A DNA stretch of 64,000 bases from Mariprofundus sp. EBB-1 (GCF_003665155.1 NZ_RCFQ01000009.1:29442-93441), one strand, 5' to 3'; counted from the first letter of the stretch, positions 49,464-58,466 are shown. Program-made: numbers and translations. Notes: generated by a model from the letters alone, not told the origin.

Positions 49464-50705
49464 ATGCGCCATAAACTCTACCTGCAGATCTATGTCGCCT
49501 TTCTCGGCGGTCTGTTGCTGTTTGCCCTACTGGCCGGCATTACCTGGAAAGTGATGGGAGATGTGGATGAAAACAGACACTTCGAATCAGGGCTGAGCCT
49601 GTTGCTGACAGAAGCCTTGCCTGAACATGCAGCCATCGAAAAATCAAAGCAGACCATGCTCAAACTGGCTGGCGAATTTAACGTTCGACTCAGCCTCTAC
49701 AGTCGCGATAACAGACACCTTATTTCAACTTCGTCCAGGCTTCCACTACCCAAAGAACAGCTCAAAATCGGTTGGAATCACAGCCGTGAAGGTGGCCAGT
49801 TTGTGTTGCATCTGAGTGATGGGCGCTGGTTGGTTGTCTCCCATCGGGACAGACGTTTCCCCGGTGCCATTGTGGTCATCATCCTGCTGCTGGGTGTACT
49901 TGGGCTTGCAGCCTACCCGCTTTCCAAACGGCTTACCTGCCGTCTGGAGCAGTTGCAAAAACAGGTTGATGCATTCGGCCATGGAGATCTGAAAGCCCGA
50001 GCTCATATCAAAGGAAAAGATGAGATTGCTGTGCTTGCCAGACGATTCAATCATACGGCTGATCGCATTGAAAAACTGATCGAAGCCCAGAAGCATATGT
50101 TGAGTGGTGCTTCTCACGAGCTCAGATCACCTTTAACCCGTATGCGCATGGCCATTGAATTGATGCAAGAGACATCCATCAGCGATACCAAACAAAAACT
50201 GGAATCGAATATTCTCGAACTGGACAACCTGGTCGATGAACTGCTGCTGAGCAGCAAACTCGATGCCGGTAGTGCTGTGAAACCATTTGAAGAAATTGAC
50301 CTGCTGGCGCTGGCTGCTGAAGTTGCATCCAACTATCACGCGGATGTTTCAGGCAATCCGGTCATCATCTCAGGTGATGAACAGATGCTGCGCCGCCTGC
50401 TGCGTAATCTGCTGGAAAATGCAGCCCGTTATGCTGCCAAAGCCCCTATCTCGATTGCAGTCAGTGGCAGCTCCCATTGTGCCCTTATTCGCGTCTGCGA
50501 TGATGGCCCCGGTATTCCAGTATCTGAACAGAAACAGATTTTCGAACCCTTTTATCAAGCCCGCACGGGTGAGCAGTCGCATGGCAGTATCGGCCTTGGT
50601 CTGGCCTTAGTGCGTAAGATCGCCCAACAACATCACGGCGATGTGCGTTATATTTCAGAAAACACACATGGTGCCTGTTTTGAAGTCAGCATTAAACCAG
50701 AATAG
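49464..50705 (+). CDS. Sensor histidine kinase (CpxA-like)
   Basis: 413-aa inner-membrane kinase: helix near 5-27, periplasmic loop, second helix (about 130-150), HAMP, H-box with His218 (SGASHELRSPLTRMR), N-box NLLENAARYA, G-boxes DGPGI and GLGLALV. The ATG at 49464 has GGAAG seven bases upstream; an in-frame start at 49299 would overlap most of the regulator's 3' end. Partner of the regulator at 48770. Confidence 0.92.
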   Translation: MRHKLYLQIYVAFLGGLLLFALLAGITWKVMGDVDENRHFESGLSLLLTEALPEHAAIEKSKQTMLKLAGEFNVRLSLYSRDNRHLISTSSRLPLPKEQLKIGWNHSREGGQFVLHLSDGRWLVVSHRDRRFPGAIVVIILLLGVLGLAAYPLSKRLTCRLEQLQKQVDAFGHGDLKARAHIKGKDEIAVLARRFNHTADRIEKLIEAQKHMLSGASHELRSPLTRMRMAIELMQETSISDTKQKLESNILELDNLVDELLLSSKLDAGSAVKPFEEIDLLALAAEVASNYHADVSGNPVIISGDEQMLRRLLRNLLENAARYAAKAPISIAVSGSSHCALIRVCDDGPGIPVSEQKQIFEPFYQARTGEQSHGSIGLGLALVRKIAQQHHGDVRYISENTHGACFEVSIKPE

Positions 50706-50836
50706 ATATCAAAAAAATCACAGTAGAATCCGTCAATGAATTAGGATTCATAATCATCTCAAGATTCAAACCACCGCATACAAAGCAAATTAAAGGGAAA
50801 TATCCGTTTACCTCACAATCCGAAGAATTCATCGTC

Positions 50837-51895
50837 CTATGCTTTGCTAACCTTACTATACCAAGTCGCTCTAGCCTTACCATGACGTTCAATAAGACCA
50901 AGCTTTAAGAGTTCAGCCATTCTGTTTTTCACCGTAGGTTTGGATACATTAGTAATGATTTTATAAGCTTCAGATATAGTAATCCTTCCATGCGTATCAA
51001 GGTATTGCATGATAATAACACACTCTTGAGAAAGGTGACTGTATTGTTCCAGGCTGTCTGTCTTTGCTTTCAAATGATCTTTCTGCCGTTTAAGTGAGCG
51101 CAAAAAGAAACCCAACCATGGTAACCAGTCAGTTTCCCCTTTAAGCGTTTTCTGTGTTCTCTGTAAGGCTAAGTAATAAGCATCCTTGTTTTTCTCAACA
51201 ATACTTTCTAGTGAACTGTAAGGAATATATGCATACCCTGCCTTGAGCATGAGTAGAGAAATCAAAACACGGGAAAGTCTACCGTTCCCATCCTGAAACG
51301 GATGGATGGCTAAAAAGACCACGTTAAACAGAGCTATCACAATGAGTGGGTGATAGCTTTTATCTTCTAATGACTCCCTCGCCCAGTACACCAACTCCTG
51401 CATCTGTTTTGGTGTATCAAAAGCTGAAGTGGTTTCAAAAACTACGCCCAGACTATTACCGGCCCCATCAAAAGCCTCAACACTATTAGAATGTTTTTTG
51501 TATTCGCCTCGGTGACGTGCATCTTTGCTTGCATGCCTAAGCAGGCTGATATGCAACTGTTTGATGTAATTTTCAGTAATAGCAATGTGTTCAAAGTTTT
51601 CAAACACTGTTTCCATGACTTCAGCATAACCAACAACTTCCTGTTCATCCCTATGGGCAAAAGAGCCTTGGCCTACTTCCCCTAATAAAGATTCAATCTC
51701 ATCATCCGTAAGTTTTGAGCCTTCAATGCGGGTAGAAGATCCAATGCTTTCAATAGTAGCTACATGACGAAGTTTTGTTAGATAGTCAGGATTAAGGTTA
51801 TTTTGCACCTTCCACCCACCATTAAACTCATCAATCTCTGAGATGGTTCTCAACAGTTCAGGGGTGATTATCAGGTTCGTTAAGTTCATATTCAT
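50837..51895 (-). CDS. Fic family protein with C-terminal winged helix
   Basis: 352 aa. Fic motif HPFQDGNGRLSR with catalytic His198, as in AMP-transferases. The N-terminal inhibitory helix has the class II form (SSTRIEGS), so activity is probably self-inhibited. The C-terminal 70 residues form a winged helix-turn-helix (HGRITISEAYKIITNVSKPT). It stands alone on the minus strand next to the helically phased sites listed below. No adjacent antitoxin gene. The target is unknown; DNA-bound or stress roles are inference. Confidence 0.93.
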   Translation of the reverse strand: MNMNLTNLIITPELLRTISEIDEFNGGWKVQNNLNPDYLTKLRHVATIESIGSSTRIEGSKLTDDEIESLLGEVGQGSFAHRDEQEVVGYAEVMETVFENFEHIAITENYIKQLHISLLRHASKDARHRGEYKKHSNSVEAFDGAGNSLGVVFETTSAFDTPKQMQELVYWARESLEDKSYHPLIVIALFNVVFLAIHPFQDGNGRLSRVLISLLMLKAGYAYIPYSSLESIVEKNKDAYYLALQRTQKTLKGETDWLPWLGFFLRSLKRQKDHLKAKTDSLEQYSHLSQECVIIMQYLDTHGRITISEAYKIITNVSKPTVKNRMAELLKLGLIERHGKARATWYSKVSKA

Positions 51896-51916
51896 AGCGG
51901 TTATTGGTAATCCTTT

Positions 51917-51964
51917 TATCCGATATTATCCGATTCTATCCAATAATCAAATTTATTATCCAAT
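51917..51964 (-). promoter_or_regulatory. Four phased TATCC(G/A)AT sites in front of the Fic gene
   Basis: The octamer TATCCGAT/TATCCAAT occurs at 51917, 51927, 51937 and 51957, spaced exactly 10, 10 and 20 bases, so all lie on one face of the helix. They start 22 bases upstream of the Fic start codon. The Fic protein carries a winged helix, so autoregulation is a reasonable guess. The remaining bases to 52150 show nothing clear. Confidence 0.6.
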
Positions 51965-52150
51965 AATGATAACCTCACCCATAGAGCATTAGCGGGGATA
52001 ATCAATCAACTATAGCGTCAATTATACTGTATCTTTAAAGGGGAACGTCCCGTTTGCCTTCGCCCCGGTACAGTAGGTGTTTCATTTCTAACTATAGAAT
52101 GAAAAGATAAATATCGGATTTCGCCGATAGGTCTTTATGAAGAATATCAT

Positions 52151-52345
52151 TAGCACTATTTCCTTATGCATCGAATTGGATTCCAAACATCCTCCACATA
52201 TCTCAACTACCCTTACATTTATTCTGTGGCAAAAAGATACACCTTAGCAAAAAGTGATATGTGTCACATCTGCTATCCGCCACATTTCTAAAGTTCGTGC
52301 CACAAGGAGTGACTTTGACATGGAATTTATTCAAGCATTTATTAT
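52151..52345 (+). repeat. Duplicated leader, copy 1 (with the start of a small ORF)
   Basis: About 190 bases match 55173-55362: shared blocks include CTATTTCCTTAT near the left end, the GTGATAT..GTCACATCTGC palindrome, CACATTTCTAAAGTTCG, GCCACAAGGAGTGAC and TTGACATGGA. In the right half the identity is about 85 percent by eye. Both copies have the palindrome centred 60 bases from the ATG. Confidence 0.8.
52254..52267 (+). promoter_or_regulatory. CRP/FNR-superfamily-like palindrome, copy 1
   Basis: GTGATATGTGTCAC, followed by A, fits the CRP consensus TGTGA-N6-TCACA in 9 of 10 positions. It starts 66 bases before the ATG at 52320, the same distance as copy 2. Confidence 0.65.
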
Positions 52346-52394
52346 TACTTTATTAGTTGTCGGATACATTAACGTTCGTCGCGCATACCATTAA
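52320..52394 (+). CDS. 24-residue membrane microprotein, paralogue of the 55337 protein
   Basis: ORF encoding MEFIQAFIITLLVVGYINV followed by RRAYH. It is one hydrophobic helix with a basic end. Upstream AAGGAG at ten bases. It resembles the first 24 residues of the 55337 protein (MELIQLVVMTFLIVGIVDMC), and the promoters are duplicated too. That conservation, not length, is the argument that it is translated. Confidence 0.6.
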   Translation: MEFIQAFIITLLVVGYINVRRAYH

Positions 52395-52445
52395 TTCATA
52401 GCGTCATCATCGGTAGAGTCAGACTCTATTGATTCAAGACGAGGA

Positions 52446-53894
52446 TCATTGTGTAGGACTGTCTTCATACTGCTTGGCAATCACACAAAACGCTTCTTCA
52501 GCGGCGATAAAGGCATCGACAATATCCGGATCAAAATGGGTGCCTCGGCCTTCCAGAATAACAGCCTTCGCTTTCTCATGTGAAAAGCCAGGTTTATAAA
52601 CGCGCTTTGAGATCAAGGCATCATAGACATCAGCAACTGCCATCAGGCGACCGGAGCAAGGAATAGCATCACCACTTAAGCCTGCCGGATAGCCACTACC
52701 ATCCCACTTCTCATGGTGGGTCAGGGATATCTCTCTGGCAAAGGTCAAAAACGAATTCGTACCCAGATCCTCCTCTGCGATAGAGAGTGCATCGGCACCG
52801 ATCTGAGGATGGGTCTTCATGATCTCAAACTCCTCTTGGGTGAGTTTACCATTTTTTAGCAATATAGCATCTGGAATACCCACTTTCCCCACATCATGCA
52901 GCGGTGCCGATTTGTATAAGAGATCAATCGTTTCATCATCCAGATAATCTGCAAATTTCTGTTGATTCTTTAGCTCAATAGCCAGTGCGCGCACATAACG
53001 CTGGGTACGTAGAATATGTGCGCCGGTTTCATTATCACGAGCTTCAGCCAGTGTTGTTAGAGCCAGAATACTAACATCACGTGTGCAGCGTAACTCCTCG
53101 GTTCTGTCCCGAATCACTTTGACTACATAATTGGTATGTTTGGCCATCACACCGAATTCATCGGCTGAACTGATCGCTATACTGCCTGAATAGTCACCCA
53201 TGCTTGCCTGCGTTAACAGTCTGTTTTGTGCATCAAATGCAGCGTGAATATTGCGTGAGTAGGAGAAAACGACATTCAATGTATGCGGCAAAATCACGGC
53301 CAGCACAAACAGAAATTCTTTAAGAATATCAATACGCCCTTCAACCAGGGTAATGCTATCGCCAACCTTCACCAGCCAATCCAGATCTTTGATGACCAGT
53401 AACATAAATACGCCAATGACCAGTAACAGGCTCGCACTGGCAAAGATCGCCATTTTCGAGGTGAGCGGAAAATAGTTCAGGAAAGGGTCAATCACAATAT
53501 CCTGTTCAATCACCTGTTTTGCCACACTGCGTTCCGCCTCAAGTGCCAGATCAACTGCTGCAAAAAAACCGAGACCGGTGATGCCAACAATCATCTTCAG
53601 TCCGCTGCCCAGTGGAAAATCAAACATCATGCTGTTAAACACTGTTAGCAGCACACCTGTCGCCATAAAAAGTGCCATCTCCAAATTAAAAGCAGATCTG
53701 ACCTGATCTTCCAGTGCCTTGCTACTGAGCCAGCGATTCCACAACTGAGCTCCAAGAGCATACTGGATCAGAAACAACATGATGATCGGTGCCACCACCC
53801 AGAATACCGATAAACCTTCGATAAAGGGACATACCTGCACTCCGTAAATCGGAACAATCATCATTGAAGCGGCGTAATGAATGACTCTGCGCAT
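52446..53894 (-). CDS. HD-GYP domain protein with N-terminal membrane sensor
   Basis: 482 aa: six to seven hydrophobic helices with loops in the first 210 residues, a HAMP-like linker (about 215-270), and an HD-GYP domain with metal His333-Asp334 (HDVGKVGIPD), LTHHEKWDGSGYP and the final helical block. Such domains hydrolyse cyclic-di-GMP. No GGDEF partner is nearby. It may be linked to biofilm or motility control; that is inference. Confidence 0.92.
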   Translation of the reverse strand: MRRVIHYAASMMIVPIYGVQVCPFIEGLSVFWVVAPIIMLFLIQYALGAQLWNRWLSSKALEDQVRSAFNLEMALFMATGVLLTVFNSMMFDFPLGSGLKMIVGITGLGFFAAVDLALEAERSVAKQVIEQDIVIDPFLNYFPLTSKMAIFASASLLLVIGVFMLLVIKDLDWLVKVGDSITLVEGRIDILKEFLFVLAVILPHTLNVVFSYSRNIHAAFDAQNRLLTQASMGDYSGSIAISSADEFGVMAKHTNYVVKVIRDRTEELRCTRDVSILALTTLAEARDNETGAHILRTQRYVRALAIELKNQQKFADYLDDETIDLLYKSAPLHDVGKVGIPDAILLKNGKLTQEEFEIMKTHPQIGADALSIAEEDLGTNSFLTFAREISLTHHEKWDGSGYPAGLSGDAIPCSGRLMAVADVYDALISKRVYKPGFSHEKAKAVILEGRGTHFDPDIVDAFIAAEEAFCVIAKQYEDSPTQ

Positions 53895-53938
53895 CAGTTC
53901 TCCTTCATTAAGAGGTAATCGCTGGAGATTGGATTATA

Positions 53939-54040
53939 TTACAACAGCAAATCTTCGACCAGATAAACAAATGCAAACACTAGGGCAATCGCATTAAACA
54001 TCCCCTCTTGCTCTTTGGTAAAACTGTTTCTTTTTGTCAT
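53939..54040 (-). CDS. Possible 33-aa membrane peptide
   Basis: Open frame encoding MTKRNSFTKEQEGMFNAIAL and then VFAFVYLVEDLLL, with one hydrophobic stretch. The ribosome site is weak, so translation is uncertain. It fills the 218-base gap between the HD-GYP gene and 54113. Confidence 0.3.
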   Translation of the reverse strand: MTKRNSFTKEQEGMFNAIALVFAFVYLVEDLLL

Positions 54041-54112
54041 TGTGCGAATTTCTTAGCGTACTGCAGGGATCGATGGCTACCGCTTACACACTTATTAAGG
54101 TGGCCTGAAAAA

Positions 54113-54604
54113 TTACCCGGCGTCGGGCTTGCGCAGCAGTTCAACCGATGGATTGGCACTGTCAGGACGGGCTACATAACCATGTGAGAGTAGTAGTTCC
54201 TTGAGTTGCTCCTGCTGCACCGGGCTTCCCGGGCAGTCATGATGCGTCAGTTTGCCATCTGGTAGGGCATCAAAGCTCACCTCGCTGTCATCAGGATCGA
54301 GCCATACGGAACGAATGTCATCATATTGGAATCGAAGCGCAGGTGAGAATAGGCGGTGGATTCGGACTTTATCTGCGGAAAACTCGATGGATGTAGCTTC
54401 ATTCCTTAAAGTATAGACATGCATCAAACCTACTCCGATCAAAGCTATGGAAACCATTCCCCAGTATTCGGCGCTGGCCAAGGTTTCCAGTGCCGGTTCT
54501 TTCAATACCGATATGCCATAGATCACAACGCCAAAGAAGATGAAAAGCACCAACAAATTGATTCCGGTTGAAATACGATATTTGAAGATGACGCTTTGCT
54601 TCAT
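54113..54604 (-). CDS. Hypothetical membrane protein with PH-like domain
   Basis: 163 aa: two membrane helices (about 15-35 and 45-65) then a beta-rich domain (TSIEFSADKVRIHRLF, FQYDDIRSVWLD) of the kind called bacterial PH-like. Not identified further. Its promoter probably lies next to the left end of the MITE-like element that starts 51 bases upstream. Confidence 0.65.
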   Translation of the reverse strand: MKQSVIFKYRISTGINLLVLFIFFGVVIYGISVLKEPALETLASAEYWGMVSIALIGVGLMHVYTLRNEATSIEFSADKVRIHRLFSPALRFQYDDIRSVWLDPDDSEVSFDALPDGKLTHHDCPGSPVQQEQLKELLLSHGYVARPDSANPSVELLRKPDAG

Positions 54605-54654
54605 TGCTTTTCTCCCTGCGGTAATGCGAAAGCATATAATTTATAAATGCAAAC

Positions 54655-54923
54655 TAGTACACCGACCATCTTATATTGGCGGATACAGCGGGTCGAGAAG
54701 GCGTTAGCTGCTAGGCGAGCGACCGCAGGACTAGCCATAGCTCATTCAAGGGAGTTCAACAACGCAGATGGCGCTTTCTCGACCCGCCCGAAGGGAGTCC
54801 GACTAATGCACCATCGCTGTGTTACCCTGCTTGAGAAGGGCATGCCATTATCTGCGCAGTGGGCCTTGCTCTGGCACATTAGGCGGATTCTGAATCCGTC
54901 AATATAAGCTGGTCGGTGTACTA
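54655..54923. mobile_element. 269-bp MITE-like element with 29-bp terminal inverted repeats
   Basis: Ends at 54655-54683 and 54895-54923 are inverted repeats matching at 27 of 29 positions, beginning TAGTACACCGACCA. A second, nested inverted repeat (54688-54703 with 54772-54787, GGGTCGAGAA core) is inside, plus GGATTCTGAATCC near the right end. No transposase gene is in it; an 86-codon frame across it starts outside and is probably incidental. A short AC or CTA flank may be a target duplication, but this is ambiguous. Confidence 0.75.
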
Positions 54924-55172
54924 ACATACGTGCGCATTTGAAGCGATTTCATTGCGTGCCGATCATGCGAAAATCATCGCGAATAAGATCCTCGATGGAT
55001 TTATTTAGATGCAAAATAACTTACACTGACCTCTGTTCATCCATCAAGCACCCCCGCACCCTTCTCTCTTTCACGCGCAATCCATGCTTCTTAACTACAA
55101 TAATATCGTATGCAATCCTAACCCCTGCATGATATCAATTTGCCAATGAAAACAATGTATTGAACCACCTTG

Positions 55173-55362
55173 TAGCGCTATTTCCTTATCCATCGATATG
55201 GCTATAAAACAACCACGCATCATCTTCCTTTATATTTGTCATGTGACGAAAAAGCATATATTAGCGAAACGTGATATATGTCACATCTGCCCACCGCTAC
55301 ATTTCTAAAGTTCGCGCCACAAGGAGTGACATTGACATGGAGTTAATTCAATTGGTTGTAAT
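55173..55362 (+). repeat. Duplicated leader, copy 2
   Basis: Second copy of the element at 52151-52345, with the same order of blocks. The 249 bases between the MITE-like element and this copy (54924-55172) show no gene or signal I can support. Confidence 0.8.
55271..55284 (+). promoter_or_regulatory. CRP/FNR-superfamily-like palindrome, copy 2
   Basis: GTGATATATGTCAC followed by A; symmetrical CRP-like site, 66 bases before the ATG at 55337. Confidence 0.65.
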
Positions 55363-55663
55363 GACATTTTTAATCGTCGGTATTGTAGATATGTGCCGCT
55401 CATACCGTTTATTGGAGAAATCAGCATTTGTGAATGGTCAGCTTCCATCACAGCAGCATATTTCTCCATCATCCGAAAAAGAACTGAATGCAAAAACTGT
55501 GTTGGTTCAGACTAAGCGCCCGCGCCTCGCATCGTTCCGTTTTGCATCCAGGTTAGCAGCATCGCAATTTTCACACATCTCCGGCAATTCAAAAATTCTA
55601 TACCCACCGACGCATGCAACAAATTCATCAGGCCGACACAATAGACCTGTTACCTACGCATGA
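55337..55663 (+). CDS. Small membrane protein with cytoplasmic tail, paralogue of the 52320 microprotein
   Basis: 108 aa: a membrane helix at 3-22 that resembles the 24-residue microprotein, then about 80 polar, Ser- and Arg-rich residues with no recognised domain. AAGGAG is ten bases before the ATG. The extended tail is unique to this copy and may come from read-through into other sequence. Confidence 0.55.
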   Translation: MELIQLVVMTFLIVGIVDMCRSYRLLEKSAFVNGQLPSQQHISPSSEKELNAKTVLVQTKRPRLASFRFASRLAASQFSHISGNSKILYPPTHATNSSGRHNRPVTYA

Positions 55664-55757
55664 AACAGCCATGGCGTGATGCATTCTAGTTTAAGTTTAA
55701 AAGGAAACGTTTGTTCCACGCTGTAGTGCTTTCTGTGCAACACTGCCTAACAGCAGG

Positions 55758-56318
55758 TCAATGCCCGTGTAACATCGCTTGCTTAAGGTCATTGTCAGCT
55801 GGTTTCTTGCCCAACCAGACAGCCAGCAAAGCCTTCTGAAAATCATATCCGGGAATACGCCCTGCATCCCTACCCCTGAGTATCACCCGGGTTGATCCAT
55901 CACCCAAAAAATCAAATATGAAGTGATCGCCTGCATGCGCATCAACAAACATGGCATTAAACTGATGCAAGCGTTCCTCAAGCGTGGCAAATGTTTCAGC
56001 TGATTGATTCTTTTTAAATCCGGCTGTCCAGCCACCCGTTAATTTCTCTTGATCCACTTCATCATAGAGAATATCCATTGTCACCCGTTTGGGCAGTGCG
56101 CCAGAGATAGCTTCCTGTGCAGAGGTGGCCGATGAACGCAAATAGAGTGCTCCGATATAGATATCAAAAAAAAATTTAGACCGGACTCCGGCCCCGTTAA
56201 GTTGCAGTTGTTCACCCGCAACCGTCGCACGATCCGGTACACTGACCCCTTCCAACTCCACTGCCCAAGCCGGCGAACTCATCATCAACAATGCAAACAA
56301 TAATATGCGTTTCATCAC
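55758..56318 (-). CDS. Chalcone isomerase-like periplasmic protein
   Basis: 186 aa: signal peptide (cleaved near AWA), then a chalcone isomerase-like fold with GAGVRSKFFFDIYIGALYL, DEVDQEKLTGGWTAGF and PVG-type GKKPADNDLK near the end. Bacterial members bind fatty acids or have unknown roles; catalysis as in plants is not expected. Its promoter has a perfect FNR-type box. Confidence 0.85.
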   Translation of the reverse strand: MMKRILLFALLMMSSPAWAVELEGVSVPDRATVAGEQLQLNGAGVRSKFFFDIYIGALYLRSSATSAQEAISGALPKRVTMDILYDEVDQEKLTGGWTAGFKKNQSAETFATLEERLHQFNAMFVDAHAGDHFIFDFLGDGSTRVILRGRDAGRIPGYDFQKALLAVWLGKKPADNDLKQAMLHGH

Positions 56319-56368
56319 CTTTCCCTCCGGTTTATTGAACGGGTTTATTTAGCAATAATGGAAGAAAA

Positions 56369-56382
56369 TTGATTTATATCAA
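56369..56382 (-). promoter_or_regulatory. FNR/Anr-type box
   Basis: TTGATTTATATCAA matches the FNR consensus TTGAT-N4-ATCAA at all ten positions. It stands 50-64 bases before the chalcone isomerase-like start (56318) and about 236 bases before the kinase at 56618. The gap 56319-56617 has no other feature I can see. Confidence 0.7.
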
Positions 56383-56617
56383 GATAAGTCATCTGCAATC
56401 ATGGCCATCATGCAACGTTAATCTCAACCACGGCGAGCAGCTGGCAGTAAAATATTTCAGCATCGCCGTCATCCTGTTCGCAGCCCATTTTCTGTGATGC
56501 CCTTGTTAAAAGGTGCCTGACTTGACTATTTCTGCAATGGCCGGCCGGATCAACGCTCACGTTCAAAGTGAGGGATCAGTATTCGCTAATCCCAATTGAA
56601 ATTGATACGCTTTTGGC

Positions 56618-58384
56618 ATGGATGAGATATATAGCATCAATGATGCTTCATTTGAGAAACAGCTTGCCTATGAAAAAATCAAACTGCTCTTTGATAATGC
56701 AGGATTAATCTGTATTGGCACCGCGATTACCTATCTGGCGATGGCCGCCCTCTTCTGGACCAGCGGATCGCACCTGTTACTGCTGCTCTGGCTGGCCAGC
56801 ATGGCGACTGTCCTATTGGCGCAAACCTGGACGCTTCATCAGTTTCGACAATTAACGGCGAATGATCCAGCCATCCATTTCTGGGCCAGACTTTTTGCTC
56901 TGGGCTCGGGTATCAACGGAATTGTTCTGGGGATGCTGCCTTGGATCGTGATGGATGCCTCCTCTGCATTTATTGTCATTTCTCTGATCGTGATCACATG
57001 CGGTCTGGTATCGGCATCCATCGGCACTAACTCTGCTTACCCCTTAGCTTTTTTCGCCTTTGCCACCCCTGCTATTCTGATGCTGGATGCCCGTCTGGCC
57101 ATTGAAGAGAGTTTAATTGAATATGCTCCGCTGCTATTGATTTATTTTGTTGCCGCCTCGATGGCTTCGAAAAATTTTTCAAGTCTGGTGCACGAATCGA
57201 TAGAAAAATCTTTGCAAAACAAAGCGCTATTGAAAGAACTCGAAATTAAAAAAGATGAAGCTGAACGCGCCAACCGCCAAAAGACCCGCTTTCTGGCTGC
57301 TGCCAGCCATGATCTGCGCCAACCGATTCATGCCATTGACCTATTTGCCGATGTGCTGGAACAAAAACTAAAAGATGGGGAACAGCAACAACTGCTCAGT
57401 AAAATGCGTGATTCGGTGGGTTCCATGGCCAGCCTGCTCGATTCATTGCTCGATATGTCCAAGCTAGATGCAGGGTTGGTGCGTGTAGAAAGGCGATCTT
57501 TTGCACTTGCTACACTGGCTTTTAACCTTCAGGAAGAGTTTTCAGGGCAAGCAAACGATAAACATTTACACTTCAATACAGCCATCGATACCGCACTGCT
57601 GGAGCGATGCATCATTGATTCCGACCCTGCACTGCTGGAGAATATCCTACGCAACCTGTTATCCAATGCGATAAAATACACTGAAACAGGTACGATTACC
57701 CTGAGTTGCCAGCACCAGAATGGTAGCTATGTCCTCAGTGTCAGTGATAGCGGCATAGGAATTGCAGCTCATGAGCAGAAAAAAATATTCGATGAGTTCT
57801 ATCAGATCGACAACCCGGAACGTGACCGCAGCAAGGGCATTGGTCTTGGTCTCTCCATCGTCAAGCGCCTCAGCCATCTGTTGGAGCACCCTTTTAGTTT
57901 CACATCAGTCGCCGGCCAGGGCAGCAGCTTTACCATCTGCGTTCCGTCAGGCCAGGCAACCGATGTGGCCGCAGCCATGCCTGAGGTGAGGCACAAACTC
58001 GTCGCCCATATCATGGTCATTGATGATGATCAGACCATTCTCGAAGGCATGGAGAGGATGTTATCAACCTGGGGATGCCGTGTATTAACAGCTCAATCTA
58101 TAAGCGAGTCCACCGATCTACTAAAAAATGGGGATTTCCCTGATCTGGTCGTTGCAGATTTCCGCCTGCGCGATGATCAAACCGGTGTCGAAGCCATTAG
58201 GGCAGTAAGAAACATTGCTGGGGATCCCAAACTGCCGGGCATCATCATCACGGGTGATACAGAACCAGCCCGTTTGCACGAGATGAAAGTGGCCGGCTTT
58301 GAAGTATTGCACAAGCCCCTTAAAGCGGTGCGTTTGCGTGCATTGATCCAATTCGCATTAAAACAGAGAGAAAGCAATCCGTGA
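56618..58384 (+). CDS. Membrane hybrid histidine kinase/receiver
   Basis: 588 aa: six or so membrane helices in residues 20-190 (MASE-like sensor), coiled segment, kinase core with His231 (AAASHDLRQPIHAI), N-box NLLSNAIKYT, G-boxes DSGIGI and GLGLSIV, then a receiver with Asp514 (VVADFRLRDD). The HAAASHDLRQP type is often paired with a LuxR-type regulator, and one is encoded just downstream on the opposite strand. Confidence 0.9.
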   Translation: MDEIYSINDASFEKQLAYEKIKLLFDNAGLICIGTAITYLAMAALFWTSGSHLLLLLWLASMATVLLAQTWTLHQFRQLTANDPAIHFWARLFALGSGINGIVLGMLPWIVMDASSAFIVISLIVITCGLVSASIGTNSAYPLAFFAFATPAILMLDARLAIEESLIEYAPLLLIYFVAASMASKNFSSLVHESIEKSLQNKALLKELEIKKDEAERANRQKTRFLAAASHDLRQPIHAIDLFADVLEQKLKDGEQQQLLSKMRDSVGSMASLLDSLLDMSKLDAGLVRVERRSFALATLAFNLQEEFSGQANDKHLHFNTAIDTALLERCIIDSDPALLENILRNLLSNAIKYTETGTITLSCQHQNGSYVLSVSDSGIGIAAHEQKKIFDEFYQIDNPERDRSKGIGLGLSIVKRLSHLLEHPFSFTSVAGQGSSFTICVPSGQATDVAAAMPEVRHKLVAHIMVIDDDQTILEGMERMLSTWGCRVLTAQSISESTDLLKNGDFPDLVVADFRLRDDQTGVEAIRAVRNIAGDPKLPGIIITGDTEPARLHEMKVAGFEVLHKPLKAVRLRALIQFALKQRESNP

Positions 58385-58466
58385 ATACACACGAATTAAA
58401 GCCAAAGGCTAAAAACAAATAGAGAGAATATCCCGGTTTGGAGCTGTTTTTTAATTCGCGTGTATT
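58384..58466. other. 17-bp inverted repeat after the kinase gene
   Basis: 58384-58400 and 58450-58466 (AATACACACGAATTAAA with one mismatch to its complement) flank a 49-base spacer between convergent genes. Probably mRNA-end structure; no T-run after the stem. Confidence 0.4.

Noticed and set aside
54647..54907. An 86-codon frame across the MITE-like element as a possible gene
   Set aside because: It starts outside the terminal repeat and runs through both nested inverted repeats; no domain and no ribosome site.
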